Source of the DNA: a virus
IMG/VR virus record: IMGVR_UViG_3300022562_001644
Location: 27,959 to 91,958 of that record
DNA length: 64,000 nt
Reading direction: 5' to 3' (one strand)
Shown one piece after another: positions 1 through 6,855 of the stretch (position 1 is the stretch's first letter; each line of letters starts with the position of its first letter). The notes beneath the pieces were generated by a model. The model had not been told where the DNA came from. It was given only the letters and a program-made list of their open reading frames with translations, and searched no databases. The position numbers were made by a program, and so were the translations under genes.

Positions 1-216
1 AGCCACAGTCAGTCGGACAAGTGGAGCGCAGAAAAGTTGGCTCCAATTCTAAAGAAGCATGGCCATGACGTGTCCGAGCTGGCCAACGCAGACACCAAAA
101 AGGTCAAAAAGCTGCTCAAACAGGCCACCAAGGAGAATCCAGCCCTGGCCGCCGATATCGAAAAAATTCGAGAAGAGAAGCACACGACCAAATTCCAGGG
201 CTACCAGCGGAAGTAG
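1..216 (+). CDS. C-terminal fragment of a lysine-rich protein (5' end outside window)
   Basis: An open frame from base 1 ends in TAG at 214-216 and gives 71 residues with no start inside the window, so the gene is cut by the left edge. The fragment is rich in Lys, Glu and Ala and is probably helical (KKHGHDVSEL, then KKVKKLLKQATKENPAL). I see no recognisable domain. It is followed 21 nt later by the next gene, which has its own promoter-like box. Confidence 0.6.
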   Translation, partial: SHSQSDKWSAEKLAPILKKHGHDVSELANADTKKVKKLLKQATKENPALAADIEKIREEKHTTKFQGYQRK

Positions 217-224
217 TCTCGATG

Positions 225-238
225 TAGACTCTGCAGCA
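225..238 (+). promoter_or_regulatory. Leaderless-type -10 box (TAGACT) before the gene at 238
   Basis: TAGACT at 225-230 fits the TANNNT -10 consensus and lies 7 nt before the ATG at 238. There is no Shine-Dalgarno sequence in this gap. A transcript starting at normal distance would begin at or next to the ATG. The same arrangement precedes the genes at 5634, 6044, 28110, 41583 and (reverse strand) 40563. Confidence 0.45.
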
Positions 239-699
239 TGACAACTCGTCGCCAACTGTTCGGGGCCAACCAAAAGTCATCGGGTGAAGACATCATTCCG
301 GCGACCGTCAAGTTCCGCATTGACAAGAAAAAGGGCCGCATCAAACCACTCAGCTCTGAAGAGAAGATGCTTTGCGCATTGCGCAAGGTTCTCGCTTCAA
401 TGTCGGATGCCAATGATCATGGATGCCGGTACTACATTGATCGGCAAAAAGTCCAGCTCACAAAGCGTCCAGCAAGCTCGAGCGATGATGGGTCCAAAAG
501 GTCCTATAGCGCTGCAGGTCGATGTCGGCTCGGGGTTTGTCACCCAGAGGGTCATAAGAGCTCGATGTTCGTCGAGTTCAAGATCAGCTTCAAGGACATC
601 GTCGACGAGCGTGGCTTGCCCGACGTCGCTTTCTTTGACCCGACAACGATTGACGAGCTCCCTCGGAACAGCCCGCTGATTCCGACGGTGCTCCGATAG
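238..699 (+). CDS. Hypothetical protein, 153 aa
   Basis: ATG at 238 to TAG at 697-699. The N-terminal half is basic (IDKKKGRIKPL). The C-terminal half has alternating hydrophobic strands (SMFVEFKISFKDIV) ending in a Pro-rich tail. No family was recognised. The ATG is preceded by a TANNNT box rather than a ribosome binding site, so translation may be leaderless. It is followed by a 195-bp intergenic stretch with hairpins and a terminator, so it is probably the last gene of its transcript. Confidence 0.6.
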   Translation: MTTRRQLFGANQKSSGEDIIPATVKFRIDKKKGRIKPLSSEEKMLCALRKVLASMSDANDHGCRYYIDRQKVQLTKRPASSSDDGSKRSYSAAGRCRLGVCHPEGHKSSMFVEFKISFKDIVDERGLPDVAFFDPTTIDELPRNSPLIPTVLR

Positions 700-754
700 G
701 TTGAGCACATACTGGAGGCACTCTCATAGGCCGACAGGCCTGGATCTCCTTTGC

Positions 755-860
755 CATAAGCATGGGCCGGACACCCATGCAAAGGGGCTTTCAGTACCGG
801 CGACAGGGCCGGGTGCTCATGTGAAACCTCCTCTGCCTGTCTCGAGGAGGTTTCTTTTTT
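755..860 (+). ncRNA. Candidate short structured RNA between CATAAG box and terminator
   Basis: A CATAAG box (755-760) in a context like the phage promoter motif (TCCTTTGCCATAAG) is followed by a perfect 7-bp hairpin (GCATGGG 760-766 with CCCATGC 774-780). A further GC-rich inverted segment follows near 797-813, and then a strong terminator at 824-860. No convincing reading frame fills the space. A roughly 90-nt RNA is possible, but it could also be the untranslated tail of the upstream gene. Confidence 0.25.
824..860 (+). terminator. Rho-independent terminator
   Basis: A perfect 10-bp stem (AAACCTCCTC 824-833, GAGGAGGTTT 844-853) with a 10-nt loop is followed by a T-rich run to 860. It separates the 238-699 gene from the sliding-clamp operon, whose promoter motif starts two bases later. 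Confidence 0.85.
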
Positions 861-861
861 A

Positions 862-880
862 GGCATAAGACATGTACACG
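862..880 (+). promoter_or_regulatory. Phage promoter motif GGCATAAGA-N4-TGAACC (variant) before sliding clamp
   Basis: GGCATAAGA at 862-870 directly after the terminator is the shared core. The downstream half (TACACG) is degenerate here. The clamp gene starts at 894 with an AAGGAGG ribosome binding site. Matching copies lie at 27565, 40599, 42198 and 58462, always ahead of a + strand gene. Confidence 0.55.
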
Positions 881-893
881 CAAGGAGGTGTAC

Positions 894-2285
894 ATGTCCA
901 AAAAAATTGCCCTTGTGAAGATGCCTGATAAGGCTCTCCAGAAGACAAGGCAAGAGAAATTCGCTCGCAGTGAGAAACCATTCATGATGGTTCGTGGCGA
1001 GACCATGTCTGAAGAAGACATGCATTTCGAGAGAGCCCTGGAGAGAAGAGGGCGGAGTCCGATTGATGTTCTGAAAGAGTCATCTCGGATACAGCCACCG
1101 CTTGGTAAGGGAGCGATGGTAAACCTTGAGACAGCGTTGAGCTTCCTGTCTGCGTTCGATGAAATCGTTCCGTCAGGCTCAATCAACCCAGCCCTGGCTA
1201 GCATCAAGGTTTGGTTCAACCCGGAGGAGGACTGCAAGCTTTTCATGGAGGGCGGAAGTCACTGTGTGTGGGCGATTGCAGCGATTGATGCTGATCCAAA
1301 GACAGAAAAAATCTTCACAACCCTGGTTCCGGTAAGGCGGGCGAGGAATGTGCTTAGGGCGACAAGTCAGGCACAGAGGAGTGTCATGGTTGCCGTAGAC
1401 GAGGACGGCGTCTGCCTTGGTTCTCACTCCATTCCGTTCGGTGGGAAGATTGCAGATTTTCCCGTTCAGCCAGTAATGCTGGAGCCAATCGCCAGGGCGG
1501 TGATGCCGTCATTCTATTATCGCGATGTAGCATCTAGAGTTGTTCCAGCGAGGGGACTGAACAGGCTTGAGGGCCTTGGGTCCGACAAGATCCTCCTGGA
1601 CTTCGAGTTCTGCGATGTAGACGGAGCCTCGTCCGTGGTCTGTGTCGCAGTGGCAATGGATGGAGACCGAATCCATATGTTCCAGATGCCCAGGATGGTG
1701 ATTGACCCAGAGGCAACGAGAATGCCTCCTGCGGTTCACGTAGATGCGAGTTTCTTCCGGTATCTGACGATGGTGGCAAGCGGAGACTGGACAGCTGTCG
1801 AGCTCGGGGATGAACAGGTCATCGTGAAGGGGAAGGACTTTCTGGTCATTGCTAAGGCGGTCGCCGAGAAGAAGCACTCCCCTACGAGAATTGGTGAGTG
1901 GCGAAAGATAAACGTTTCCCATGAGGGAAGCTGGCTGGTCGAGTCCGAGGGTCTCAGGGCGATGCTCGGAATGATGCCGGGCAAGTCCATTCGCATGAAA
2001 TTCGATTGCATGTACGACTCGATATCGGTCTCCGGCGTAGATAACGAGGGAACTAGGTGCAAGCGATCGATGTCGGCACAGAGGCGTGGAGGAGCGTCCT
2101 ATGTAGACGTTGAGGTGAATAAGAAATACATGCTCGAGGCGATAGATGGGTGCTCTACCAATCTTGTCCGCCTGAGCTTTGACCACGACATGGAAGAACA
2201 GCCGTCCGCCCCAATCGTGGTGCGAGGCGAAGACGAACTATTCAAGGCAATCATCATGCCTATTTCAGGAGATACCGATGCATAG
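894..2285 (+). CDS. dnaN: DNA polymerase III beta-like sliding clamp
   Basis: The product is 463 residues. In the family this ring clamps the replicative polymerase to DNA. The C-terminus is diagnostic: a penultimate helix motif (YMLEAIDGC) and the end PIVVRGEDELFKAIIMPIS match the bacterial beta-clamp ending, in which the last strand reads VIMPM. The rest is alternating beta/alpha, as expected, but divergent and longer than the usual 365-400 residues. ATG 894 is chosen because AAGGAGG (882-888) sits at ideal spacing; the in-frame GTG at 888 lies inside that site. It heads the replication operon and overlaps the next gene by 8 nt. Confidence 0.8.
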   Translation: MSKKIALVKMPDKALQKTRQEKFARSEKPFMMVRGETMSEEDMHFERALERRGRSPIDVLKESSRIQPPLGKGAMVNLETALSFLSAFDEIVPSGSINPALASIKVWFNPEEDCKLFMEGGSHCVWAIAAIDADPKTEKIFTTLVPVRRARNVLRATSQAQRSVMVAVDEDGVCLGSHSIPFGGKIADFPVQPVMLEPIARAVMPSFYYRDVASRVVPARGLNRLEGLGSDKILLDFEFCDVDGASSVVCVAVAMDGDRIHMFQMPRMVIDPEATRMPPAVHVDASFFRYLTMVASGDWTAVELGDEQVIVKGKDFLVIAKAVAEKKHSPTRIGEWRKINVSHEGSWLVESEGLRAMLGMMPGKSIRMKFDCMYDSISVSGVDNEGTRCKRSMSAQRRGGASYVDVEVNKKYMLEAIDGCSTNLVRLSFDHDMEEQPSAPIVVRGEDELFKAIIMPISGDTDA

Positions 2286-2934
2286 ATGCGGACCAAACTG
2301 CGGCGTATTAAAACGCCTTCGAAAGATTGCCCTACTCAGGGCGAATCCGGTATCGGATGAAATCATTCCTGTTAAGTCATGGTGCCGCGTTTGCGGTGTT
2401 CCAGTATTGCTTGAGGTGATGAACAGTTACGACATGGCCGTCCGACACTTCTACGCCCTGGACGACACGCCGATGGTTCACAAGGCAATCCACGCTGAAA
2501 CCTCTGGCTGGGGAGTTCATTGGCGACTGGACGATGTCTTGGCGACGGTATTTCCCCACCAGCATCCGATTGATGAGCTCTATTGGCCGATGCCGCCCTG
2601 GTGGATTGAGAACTACGGAGAGCCGCAATCCGAGGATCAGGGGATACTTATCCTCAGCCAATCGCAGATTGACAACTACGAGGAGGAGCACATGGACCTT
2701 GAGCTCCATCTGCTCTCTCGGTACCTCCGCGACAATCCCAGGGATGCAGCTCAGCTCGAGGGCGAGTACGGTGAGGTCTGGAGCGCGGAGGACGTTGGTG
2801 AGGACTTTGAGATACTGGGCTTCAAGAGCCCATTTGCCATAGCCAAATGCAGGAAGACGGGGCAGCGAGGGAGCCTGGTCTTTCAGAACAATCCAAGGTT
2901 CTACTTTGGCTGGGATCCAGAGAGGGTCATATGA
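2278..2934 (+). CDS. Hypothetical protein with N-terminal cysteine pairs, 218 aa
   Basis: ATG 2278 has an AGGAG site 7 nt upstream and overlaps the clamp stop, so the two are probably translationally coupled. Near the N-terminus CGPNC and WCRVCG form a CX3C/CX2C set that could bind zinc. The remainder is acidic and aromatic (YWPMPPWWIENYGE) with no recognised family. It sits in the replication operon and ends in an ATGA overlap with the next gene. Function unknown. Confidence 0.7.
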   Translation: MHRCGPNCGVLKRLRKIALLRANPVSDEIIPVKSWCRVCGVPVLLEVMNSYDMAVRHFYALDDTPMVHKAIHAETSGWGVHWRLDDVLATVFPHQHPIDELYWPMPPWWIENYGEPQSEDQGILILSQSQIDNYEEEHMDLELHLLSRYLRDNPRDAAQLEGEYGEVWSAEDVGEDFEILGFKSPFAIAKCRKTGQRGSLVFQNNPRFYFGWDPERVI

Positions 2935-3125
2935 ACTCCTGTGTGTTTTGCAAGAAGCCAATTGAGCCAGGAACGCCCGCCACGTCCGTTGTTGGTGGCC
3001 AATTCCCCAGGGAAGACCCCGATTTCTTCATGGTGGATGAGACGGTTCTGGCCGAGAGCTACTCGCATCTTCCCTGCCTGATAGGAGCTGTTTCAAGAGG
3101 AGGGGAATCCGGGAACAGATCGTGA
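2931..3125 (+). CDS. Small zinc-finger-like protein, 64 aa
   Basis: It starts by ATGA overlap with the preceding gene. Its 64 residues contain CVFCKKPI near the start and HLPC near the end, a CX2C...HX2C arrangement typical of small treble-clef or zinc-ribbon proteins. The middle is acidic. No enzymatic motif is visible. A nucleic-acid or protein-binding role is only inferred from the likely zinc site. Confidence 0.65.
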   Translation: MNSCVFCKKPIEPGTPATSVVGGQFPREDPDFFMVDETVLAESYSHLPCLIGAVSRGGESGNRS

Positions 3126-3158
3126 TAGAGTCTTTGAACAAAGGACATTGCAGTCGCC

Positions 3159-3614
3159 GTGCGGGTCAAGAAGGAACTCAACACACACCACGTCAGTCGC
3201 ATCAAGGGGGAGACGAGCCGAGAGCTCGCCGACCGATGTCCAGATCGACTGGTTGTGTTTCCTTCTTCTCCGTGCACCAACGTCGGTTGCAAATACGCGA
3301 TCAAAGAACCCGGCTATATGAATTGTACGTTTGTCGCGGCAGAGGCTGGAGAGCATACGCTCGAGGCCATCGGCGACATGATGGGCATCACCAGAGAAGG
3401 TGTCCGCCTTATCGAGAGGCGCGCTCTCATAAAGATCCGGGCTCAGCTATCGCAGGATAAGCTCGATGAAACGGACCGGACCACCCAGCGTCAACCATGT
3501 TTTGCTTCAGGGGGAGATAACGTCTACCCCATCAGTGAAGTCAATAAGCTCTCGCACCCAGGTGACATCATTCCAGCTCTCAATGACAGAGAGCTGGGTG
3601 AATGCGGAGGGTGA
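3159..3614 (+). CDS. Sigma-70 region 4-like DNA-binding protein
   Basis: GTG start at 3159, 151 codons. Residues 62-100 (HTLEAIGDMMGITREGV, then RLIERRALIKIRAQL) follow the sigma-70 region 4.2 helix-turn-helix pattern: TLEE-G-...-TRERIRQIE-KAL-KLR. That element reads the -35 box in sigma factors. The N-terminal part has cysteines (PCTNVGCKY, NCTF) that may bind metal. No region 2 is visible, so this is a region-4-only protein: a partial sigma, a co-regulator, or a partner of the phage RNA polymerase at 43735. The last ~50 codons overlap the OB-fold gene in another frame and look non-conserved. Confidence 0.65.
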   Translation: MRVKKELNTHHVSRIKGETSRELADRCPDRLVVFPSSPCTNVGCKYAIKEPGYMNCTFVAAEAGEHTLEAIGDMMGITREGVRLIERRALIKIRAQLSQDKLDETDRTTQRQPCFASGGDNVYPISEVNKLSHPGDIIPALNDRELGECGG

Positions 3615-3876
3615 ATACCGAGAACGCAAAAACCGAGTCATCGTAGAGGTGGTCGGGAAAGACTCTGCTCGAGTGGCAGAGCAGGCGAAGCTTGGTTCAT
3701 GGGTTACCCTGGAAGGTTACTTCCGCTCTGAGCTCTTCAAGGGCCAGGAGTTGACGAAAGTGCGTACTCTCTCTGTTGATATTTGGGAGAGAGATAGTGA
3801 CAAAGAGAGAGAAGCTTCAGGCTCGGTATCAGAAAGAGCTCGACAGAATGGAAAGAGAGCGCTTGCCCGGCGCTAA
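3466..3876 (+). CDS. Divergent SSB-like OB-fold protein
   Basis: 136 residues from ATG 3466. Residues 8-105 follow the single-strand DNA-binding OB-fold order: NHVLLQGEITSTP (strand 1), TSFQLSMTESWVNAEGEYRER, NRVIVEVVGKDSARVAEQ, LGSWVTLEGYFRS, ELTKVRTLSVDIW. This matches the SSB pattern of 'v-L-G-l', 'f-la', 'vv-wgk-A', 'G..v.veG'. The C-terminal tail is basic rather than acidic, so it lacks the usual SSB partner-binding tip. It overlaps the sigma-like gene by 149 nt and the next gene by 80 nt. A standard SSB is encoded separately at 40660. Confidence 0.6.
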   Translation: MKRTGPPSVNHVLLQGEITSTPSVKSISSRTQVTSFQLSMTESWVNAEGEYRERKNRVIVEVVGKDSARVAEQAKLGSWVTLEGYFRSELFKGQELTKVRTLSVDIWERDSDKEREASGSVSERARQNGKRALARR

Positions 3877-4381
3877 GGAGGAACTCGAGCGAGGCGCGGG
3901 AGAAAAAGGAAAATGGATGCGCTCCCAGAAAGAGAAGATCGAGCGCGCCATAAGGGATGAGGATGAGATCTTGTTTGAGCGAGCTCTCGGGGGCTGGCTG
4001 AAGGGCTGGGGGACGGTCAATACTGAGATCGCCGAGAATTATCGCAAGACCGTAGAGCCCGAGATGTGGGAGCTCCGTTACGTTCGATGGATGAACATCA
4101 GGTTCATGAAGCTCGAGTGCGACATGGGAACTTTTTACATCGTCCCCAGGACTCCGAATCGCAGGCCAAAGACTGACCACTGGTTCACCGTAGACGAGAT
4201 GCTAGACATTCTCGCTGCTCCCGGTGTAGTGGCGTCATCCAAGGCGTTCGGTGCACTGCCCAGTCGCCCGGACTCTACATCCAGGCCTGGGTCTGACGAG
4301 CGCCACCTTGTGGTCAACTTTGCCGACAGTAACAAGCCTGCCGTTTACTACGACTATAGGGGGAGGCCTAGCGATGGCTGA
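3797..4381 (+). CDS. Hypothetical charged coiled-coil protein, 194 aa
   Basis: GTG 3797 is chosen because GGGAGAG lies just upstream; an in-frame TTG at 3776 is the alternative. The first ~75 residues are almost entirely charged and helical (KREKLQARYQKELDRMERER). The middle part is mixed (YVRWMNIRFMKLECDMGTFYIV) and a Ser/Pro-rich stretch precedes the end. No family was recognised. It overlaps both neighbours in the replication operon. AGGGGGAGG near its 3' end serves as the ribosome binding site of the nuclease gene. Confidence 0.6.
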   Translation: MTKREKLQARYQKELDRMERERLPGAKEELERGAGEKGKWMRSQKEKIERAIRDEDEILFERALGGWLKGWGTVNTEIAENYRKTVEPEMWELRYVRWMNIRFMKLECDMGTFYIVPRTPNRRPKTDHWFTVDEMLDILAAPGVVASSKAFGALPSRPDSTSRPGSDERHLVVNFADSNKPAVYYDYRGRPSDG

Positions 4382-4871
4382 AAAGGGTTTTGTCGATGCA
4401 CTCATCAAGACAGTGAAAGATTTCGAGAATGCTGTAGCGGTTCGCCCATCCGACAACTACACGATGGGAATACCGGATGTGCTTGGCTGGATTCCGGTGA
4501 ACTCTCCCAGTCCCGTGGTCTGGGCCGTGGCCATAGAGGCCAAGGAGGTTAACCCTCTGATGGAAGACCCGTTCCACAAGGGGCGCCGAACGGGTCGGAT
4601 GCTGAAGCACGAGTTCACAGGCCCCCAGGTATCGATGTTGCGGAAGATGAAGCAGGCTGGGGTCGACGCCTTCGGTCTTGTCAGAGCCTCCAGTGATACT
4701 GCCTTCCGAATCGAGCCGGAAGATATCCCCACCAAGACAGGAAATTTCACGCACGAAGAGCTCGTGAAATTCGGCACCGTGGTCCGGCGAGAAAAAGGCA
4801 TCTGGAAATTCTGGGAGACAGACAATGATCAAGTACCTGGTTCAAGACATCGAGACGATCCCCGAGAGTGA
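4374..4871 (+). CDS. PD-(D/E)XK nuclease (Holliday-resolvase or VRR-NUC type)
   Basis: 165 residues from ATG 4374, which has a strong GGGGGAGG site. Residues 30-58 carry the catalytic signature: MGIPDVLG with Asp35, then a strand ending AIEAKEV with Glu55 and Lys57. An upstream acidic helix (VKDFENAVAV) could supply the first metal-binding Glu. A later GPQVSMLRKMKQAGVDAFGLVR matches the Q-x-x-x-L helix of VRR-NUC and resolvase-like phage nucleases. The substrate (branched DNA or nicked duplex) is inferred from the family and the replication-operon context. Confidence 0.6.
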   Translation: MAEKGFVDALIKTVKDFENAVAVRPSDNYTMGIPDVLGWIPVNSPSPVVWAVAIEAKEVNPLMEDPFHKGRRTGRMLKHEFTGPQVSMLRKMKQAGVDAFGLVRASSDTAFRIEPEDIPTKTGNFTHEELVKFGTVVRREKGIWKFWETDNDQVPGSRHRDDPRE

Positions 4872-5619
4872 GATCGTAGACATGTGGACGCCCACCGATG
4901 CGGACAAGGAGCGCTACCCCGACAGGGCACCCTTCCCGCCAATCTGGTGTCACAAGGTCATCTGTATCGGAATGCTCGCCTTGGACAAAGATTTCAAGGC
5001 CACGAAGGGTGGTTGTGCCGCCGGCGGACTGAGCGGTGGCAAATCCGAGAAGGAGATGATCGAGCGCTGGAGCTACGCGGCATCAGGCAAGATGTGGGAG
5101 CAACCGCGAGCTCTTCGCATGGTGGATTACAACGGCCGGGGTTTCGATGTCCCCGTGCTTCAGACTCGAGCTTTCCGGTATGGAATTCAACTGCCCTGGT
5201 ACTTCGGAAGGCTGCCGGACAACAAGGGAACTATCTCGACGTGGTCCAAGGAATACCGAGACCGCTACGGCGGGCATCATCTTGACATCCAGGAGCTCTG
5301 GACCAACAAGGGCTCATTCCGTTATCCGCACCTGGCCAACCTGGCATGCCTTATGGGCCTGCCTGGAAAGGTCGGGATCGACGGCAGCAAGGTTCACGAG
5401 GCCTACCTGAAGGGGCAGCGCGAGGAAATCGACATCTACTGCATGCAGGACGTCTATCAGACGGCTTTCATCTTCCAGCGGTTCCAGTACATGTCGGGGC
5501 GACTGGCTCTCGAGGGTTACCGCGAGGCGGCCACAAGTGTCCTTGATATCATCGCAAAAGAGGAGGTCCACTCTGATTTCCTTGGGCAAATCGACAAGGC
5601 TGCCGTTCTGCTCGAGTAG
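4825..5619 (+). CDS. PolB-like DEDDy 3'-5' exonuclease
   Basis: 264 residues. Exo motif I is Asp8/Glu10 (VQDIETIP), motif II is YNGRGFD with Asn103 and Asp108, and motif III is IYCMQDV with Tyr205 and Asp209. This is the DEDDy set of the 'predicted 3'-5' exonuclease related to PolB' family. Such proteins degrade single-stranded 3' ends and may proofread or process recombination intermediates. There is no polymerase domain. It overlaps the nuclease gene by 47 nt, so the pair is probably co-expressed and may act together. Confidence 0.7.
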   Translation: MIKYLVQDIETIPESEIVDMWTPTDADKERYPDRAPFPPIWCHKVICIGMLALDKDFKATKGGCAAGGLSGGKSEKEMIERWSYAASGKMWEQPRALRMVDYNGRGFDVPVLQTRAFRYGIQLPWYFGRLPDNKGTISTWSKEYRDRYGGHHLDIQELWTNKGSFRYPHLANLACLMGLPGKVGIDGSKVHEAYLKGQREEIDIYCMQDVYQTAFIFQRFQYMSGRLALEGYREAATSVLDIIAKEEVHSDFLGQIDKAAVLLE

Positions 5620-5621
5620 TG

Positions 5622-5633
5622 TAGAATCGGGCC
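5622..5633 (+). promoter_or_regulatory. Leaderless-type -10 box (TAGAAT) before gene at 5634
   Basis: TAGAAT at 5622-5627 plus CGGGCC leads directly into ATG 5634, a 6-nt gap with no ribosome binding site. No clear -35 is visible at 16-18 bp upstream. It shares the GTAG...GGGCCATG context with the promoter at 6009-6043. Confidence 0.45.
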
Positions 5634-5987
5634 ATGCCCACGCTGAAGATTGACGGAACGCTGTCCTTCCCCATTGGGTCCGAGTCGAATCTTTCGAGTC
5701 GCACGTTTTCCGCACAACTCTTCTACGATGAGCGAAGCTTGGATGACGTGTCGATTCCTGGTGCTGTAGTTGACCAGGATCTCATGAGTCTTATCGCGGA
5801 TGCGAAGGCCTGTTACATCGAGGTCGTGTCGGGCGAGGGAGAGCTAAAAATCAATGGCTCAGCTCCAACCTTGCCGATCTCGGTGGATGGTGGTTTCTGG
5901 GTCTGGTTCAATCCCAACGGAGGATTGACCGCCCTCTCCATCACCACGGCCGCAGCCGCAAAGCTGCGCGTCTACATGTTCACTTGA
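5634..5987 (+). CDS. Hypothetical beta-rich protein, 117 aa
   Basis: A small protein of alternating hydrophobic strands (KIDGTLSFPIG, CYIEVVSGEGELKING, FWVWFNPNGG, AKLRVYMFT). It resembles small virion or decoration beta-sandwich proteins in composition, but no family was recognised. It is probably translated from a leaderless message because TAGAAT stands 6 nt before the ATG. A T7 run with no convincing hairpin follows at about 5999-6004. Confidence 0.6.
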   Translation: MPTLKIDGTLSFPIGSESNLSSRTFSAQLFYDERSLDDVSIPGAVVDQDLMSLIADAKACYIEVVSGEGELKINGSAPTLPISVDGGFWVWFNPNGGLTALSITTAAAAKLRVYMFT

Positions 5988-6008
5988 TCAAAACGTCTTT
6001 TTTTAGCA

Positions 6009-6043
6009 TTGACGCTTTGATGTCCCTTTCGTAGGTTTGGGCC
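6009..6043 (+). promoter_or_regulatory. Sigma70-like leaderless promoter TTGACG-N17-TAGGTT
   Basis: TTGACG at 6009-6014, an exact 17-bp spacer, and TAGGTT at 6032-6037, followed by TGGGCC and the ATG at 6044. This is the best-formed example of the leaderless promoter class. It has both hexamers, and the expected transcription start falls on the start codon. Confidence 0.65.
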
Positions 6044-6556
6044 ATGCCATCACGCTTATTTGACGCTCGAGTAAAGCTAATGAGCCAGGAGGAGGCTCGA
6101 GCGTCCCGCGAGGAAGCGAAGAAGAGAGCCCAGGAGGCGGATGACGCCATCAAGGAGCTTGAGGAGACGGACGCCGCCAGCGTCAAGCTTAGAGAGACCC
6201 TGGCCGCGGCACAGGCTGTGGCGCCGATCGTCTACAAGGAGTACCGCCGGCCTGGCTCGAAGTGGATGATCGAGCACTCCCAGGTAGGCCAAGACTACAT
6301 CTTCCAGGTCCACACCCTGAAGCCGCCGAAAATCGAGGTCCAGGGAGTACTTGGGCTGATGATCAGCGCAATGGACGTGATCTTCCCAAGATCGTTGGAT
6401 ATTCGCTATGTTCCGCCGAGCCCGCGGTACAAGCTTCAATTTTACACAATCAGGGTAGAGAAGGTGGTGGGACTGCCTGGATGGTCAACGGCCATCGAGC
6501 GGGCACTGGCCTCCCTGTCAGTCATGGACGCCTGGCCTCGCCAGGAGCGCGGCTAG
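6044..6556 (+). CDS. Hypothetical coiled-coil protein, 170 aa
   Basis: Residues ~12-55 form a highly charged coiled coil (SQEEARASREEAKKRAQEAD). It is followed by a globular domain with strands KYEYRRPGSKWMIEH-like, DYIFQVHTL and YKLQFYTIRVEKVVG. No family was recognised. It is the last gene of the left + strand block and converges on the - strand structural block; its stop codon overlaps the stop of the opposing gene at 6553-6556. Probably leaderless. Confidence 0.65.
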   Translation: MPSRLFDARVKLMSQEEARASREEAKKRAQEADDAIKELEETDAASVKLRETLAAAQAVAPIVYKEYRRPGSKWMIEHSQVGQDYIFQVHTLKPPKIEVQGVLGLMISAMDVIFPRSLDIRYVPPSPRYKLQFYTIRVEKVVGLPGWSTAIERALASLSVMDAWPRQERG

Positions 6557-6849
6557 CCCCGTCCACGTCGCGACATGCGACCGATGGTCTTGAGCCCCAG
6601 GGCGGCCAGGAGACCGCCGAGAGCGCCCTTCTTGAGAGCTCCCACGGCAGTCTCCTGGGGTCCGTCGTATGGGTTGGGGGAGAAGCCGGCCTTGACGCTG
6701 TCGATGGCATGGCCCCCGAGTCCTGCCAAAGCGCCGCCGACCCCGAGTCGTTCATACAGGCGGTCCGGCCCAATCCGGATTTTCGCCTGCTTAGCGAAGC
6801 CCCCCGGCCTGAGCCGGAGGAGTTCGTCGGTGAACGACTGTAGGTTCAT
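6553..6849 (-). CDS. Small protein with N-terminal DEL tag and Gly-rich segment, 98 aa
   Basis: It begins MNLQSFTDELLRLRPGG and then FAKQAK, a variant of the recurrent N-terminal peptide GFxDELxKxA found in five other genes here. The body contains a glycine-rich hydrophobic helix (LGVGGALAGLGGHAI) and a second one near the end (ALGGLLAALGLKTIG), then a basic tail. It is the last gene of the tail operon, 6 nt after the tube gene. The function is unknown; a virion-internal or membrane-active role is possible. Confidence 0.65.
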   Translation of the reverse strand: MNLQSFTDELLRLRPGGFAKQAKIRIGPDRLYERLGVGGALAGLGGHAIDSVKAGFSPNPYDGPQETAVGALKKGALGGLLAALGLKTIGRMSRRGRG

Positions 6850-6855
6850 TGAGGT

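Noticed and set aside
1509-2186. 225-codon - strand frame inside the sliding-clamp gene
   Set aside because: The + strand clamp has diagnostic C-terminal motifs and a strong ribosome site; the antisense product is His/Arg-rich noise.
4251-4373. Upstream extension of the nuclease frame
   Set aside because: The extension overlaps the previous gene and has no ribosome site; ATG 4374 has GGGGGAGG at good distance.
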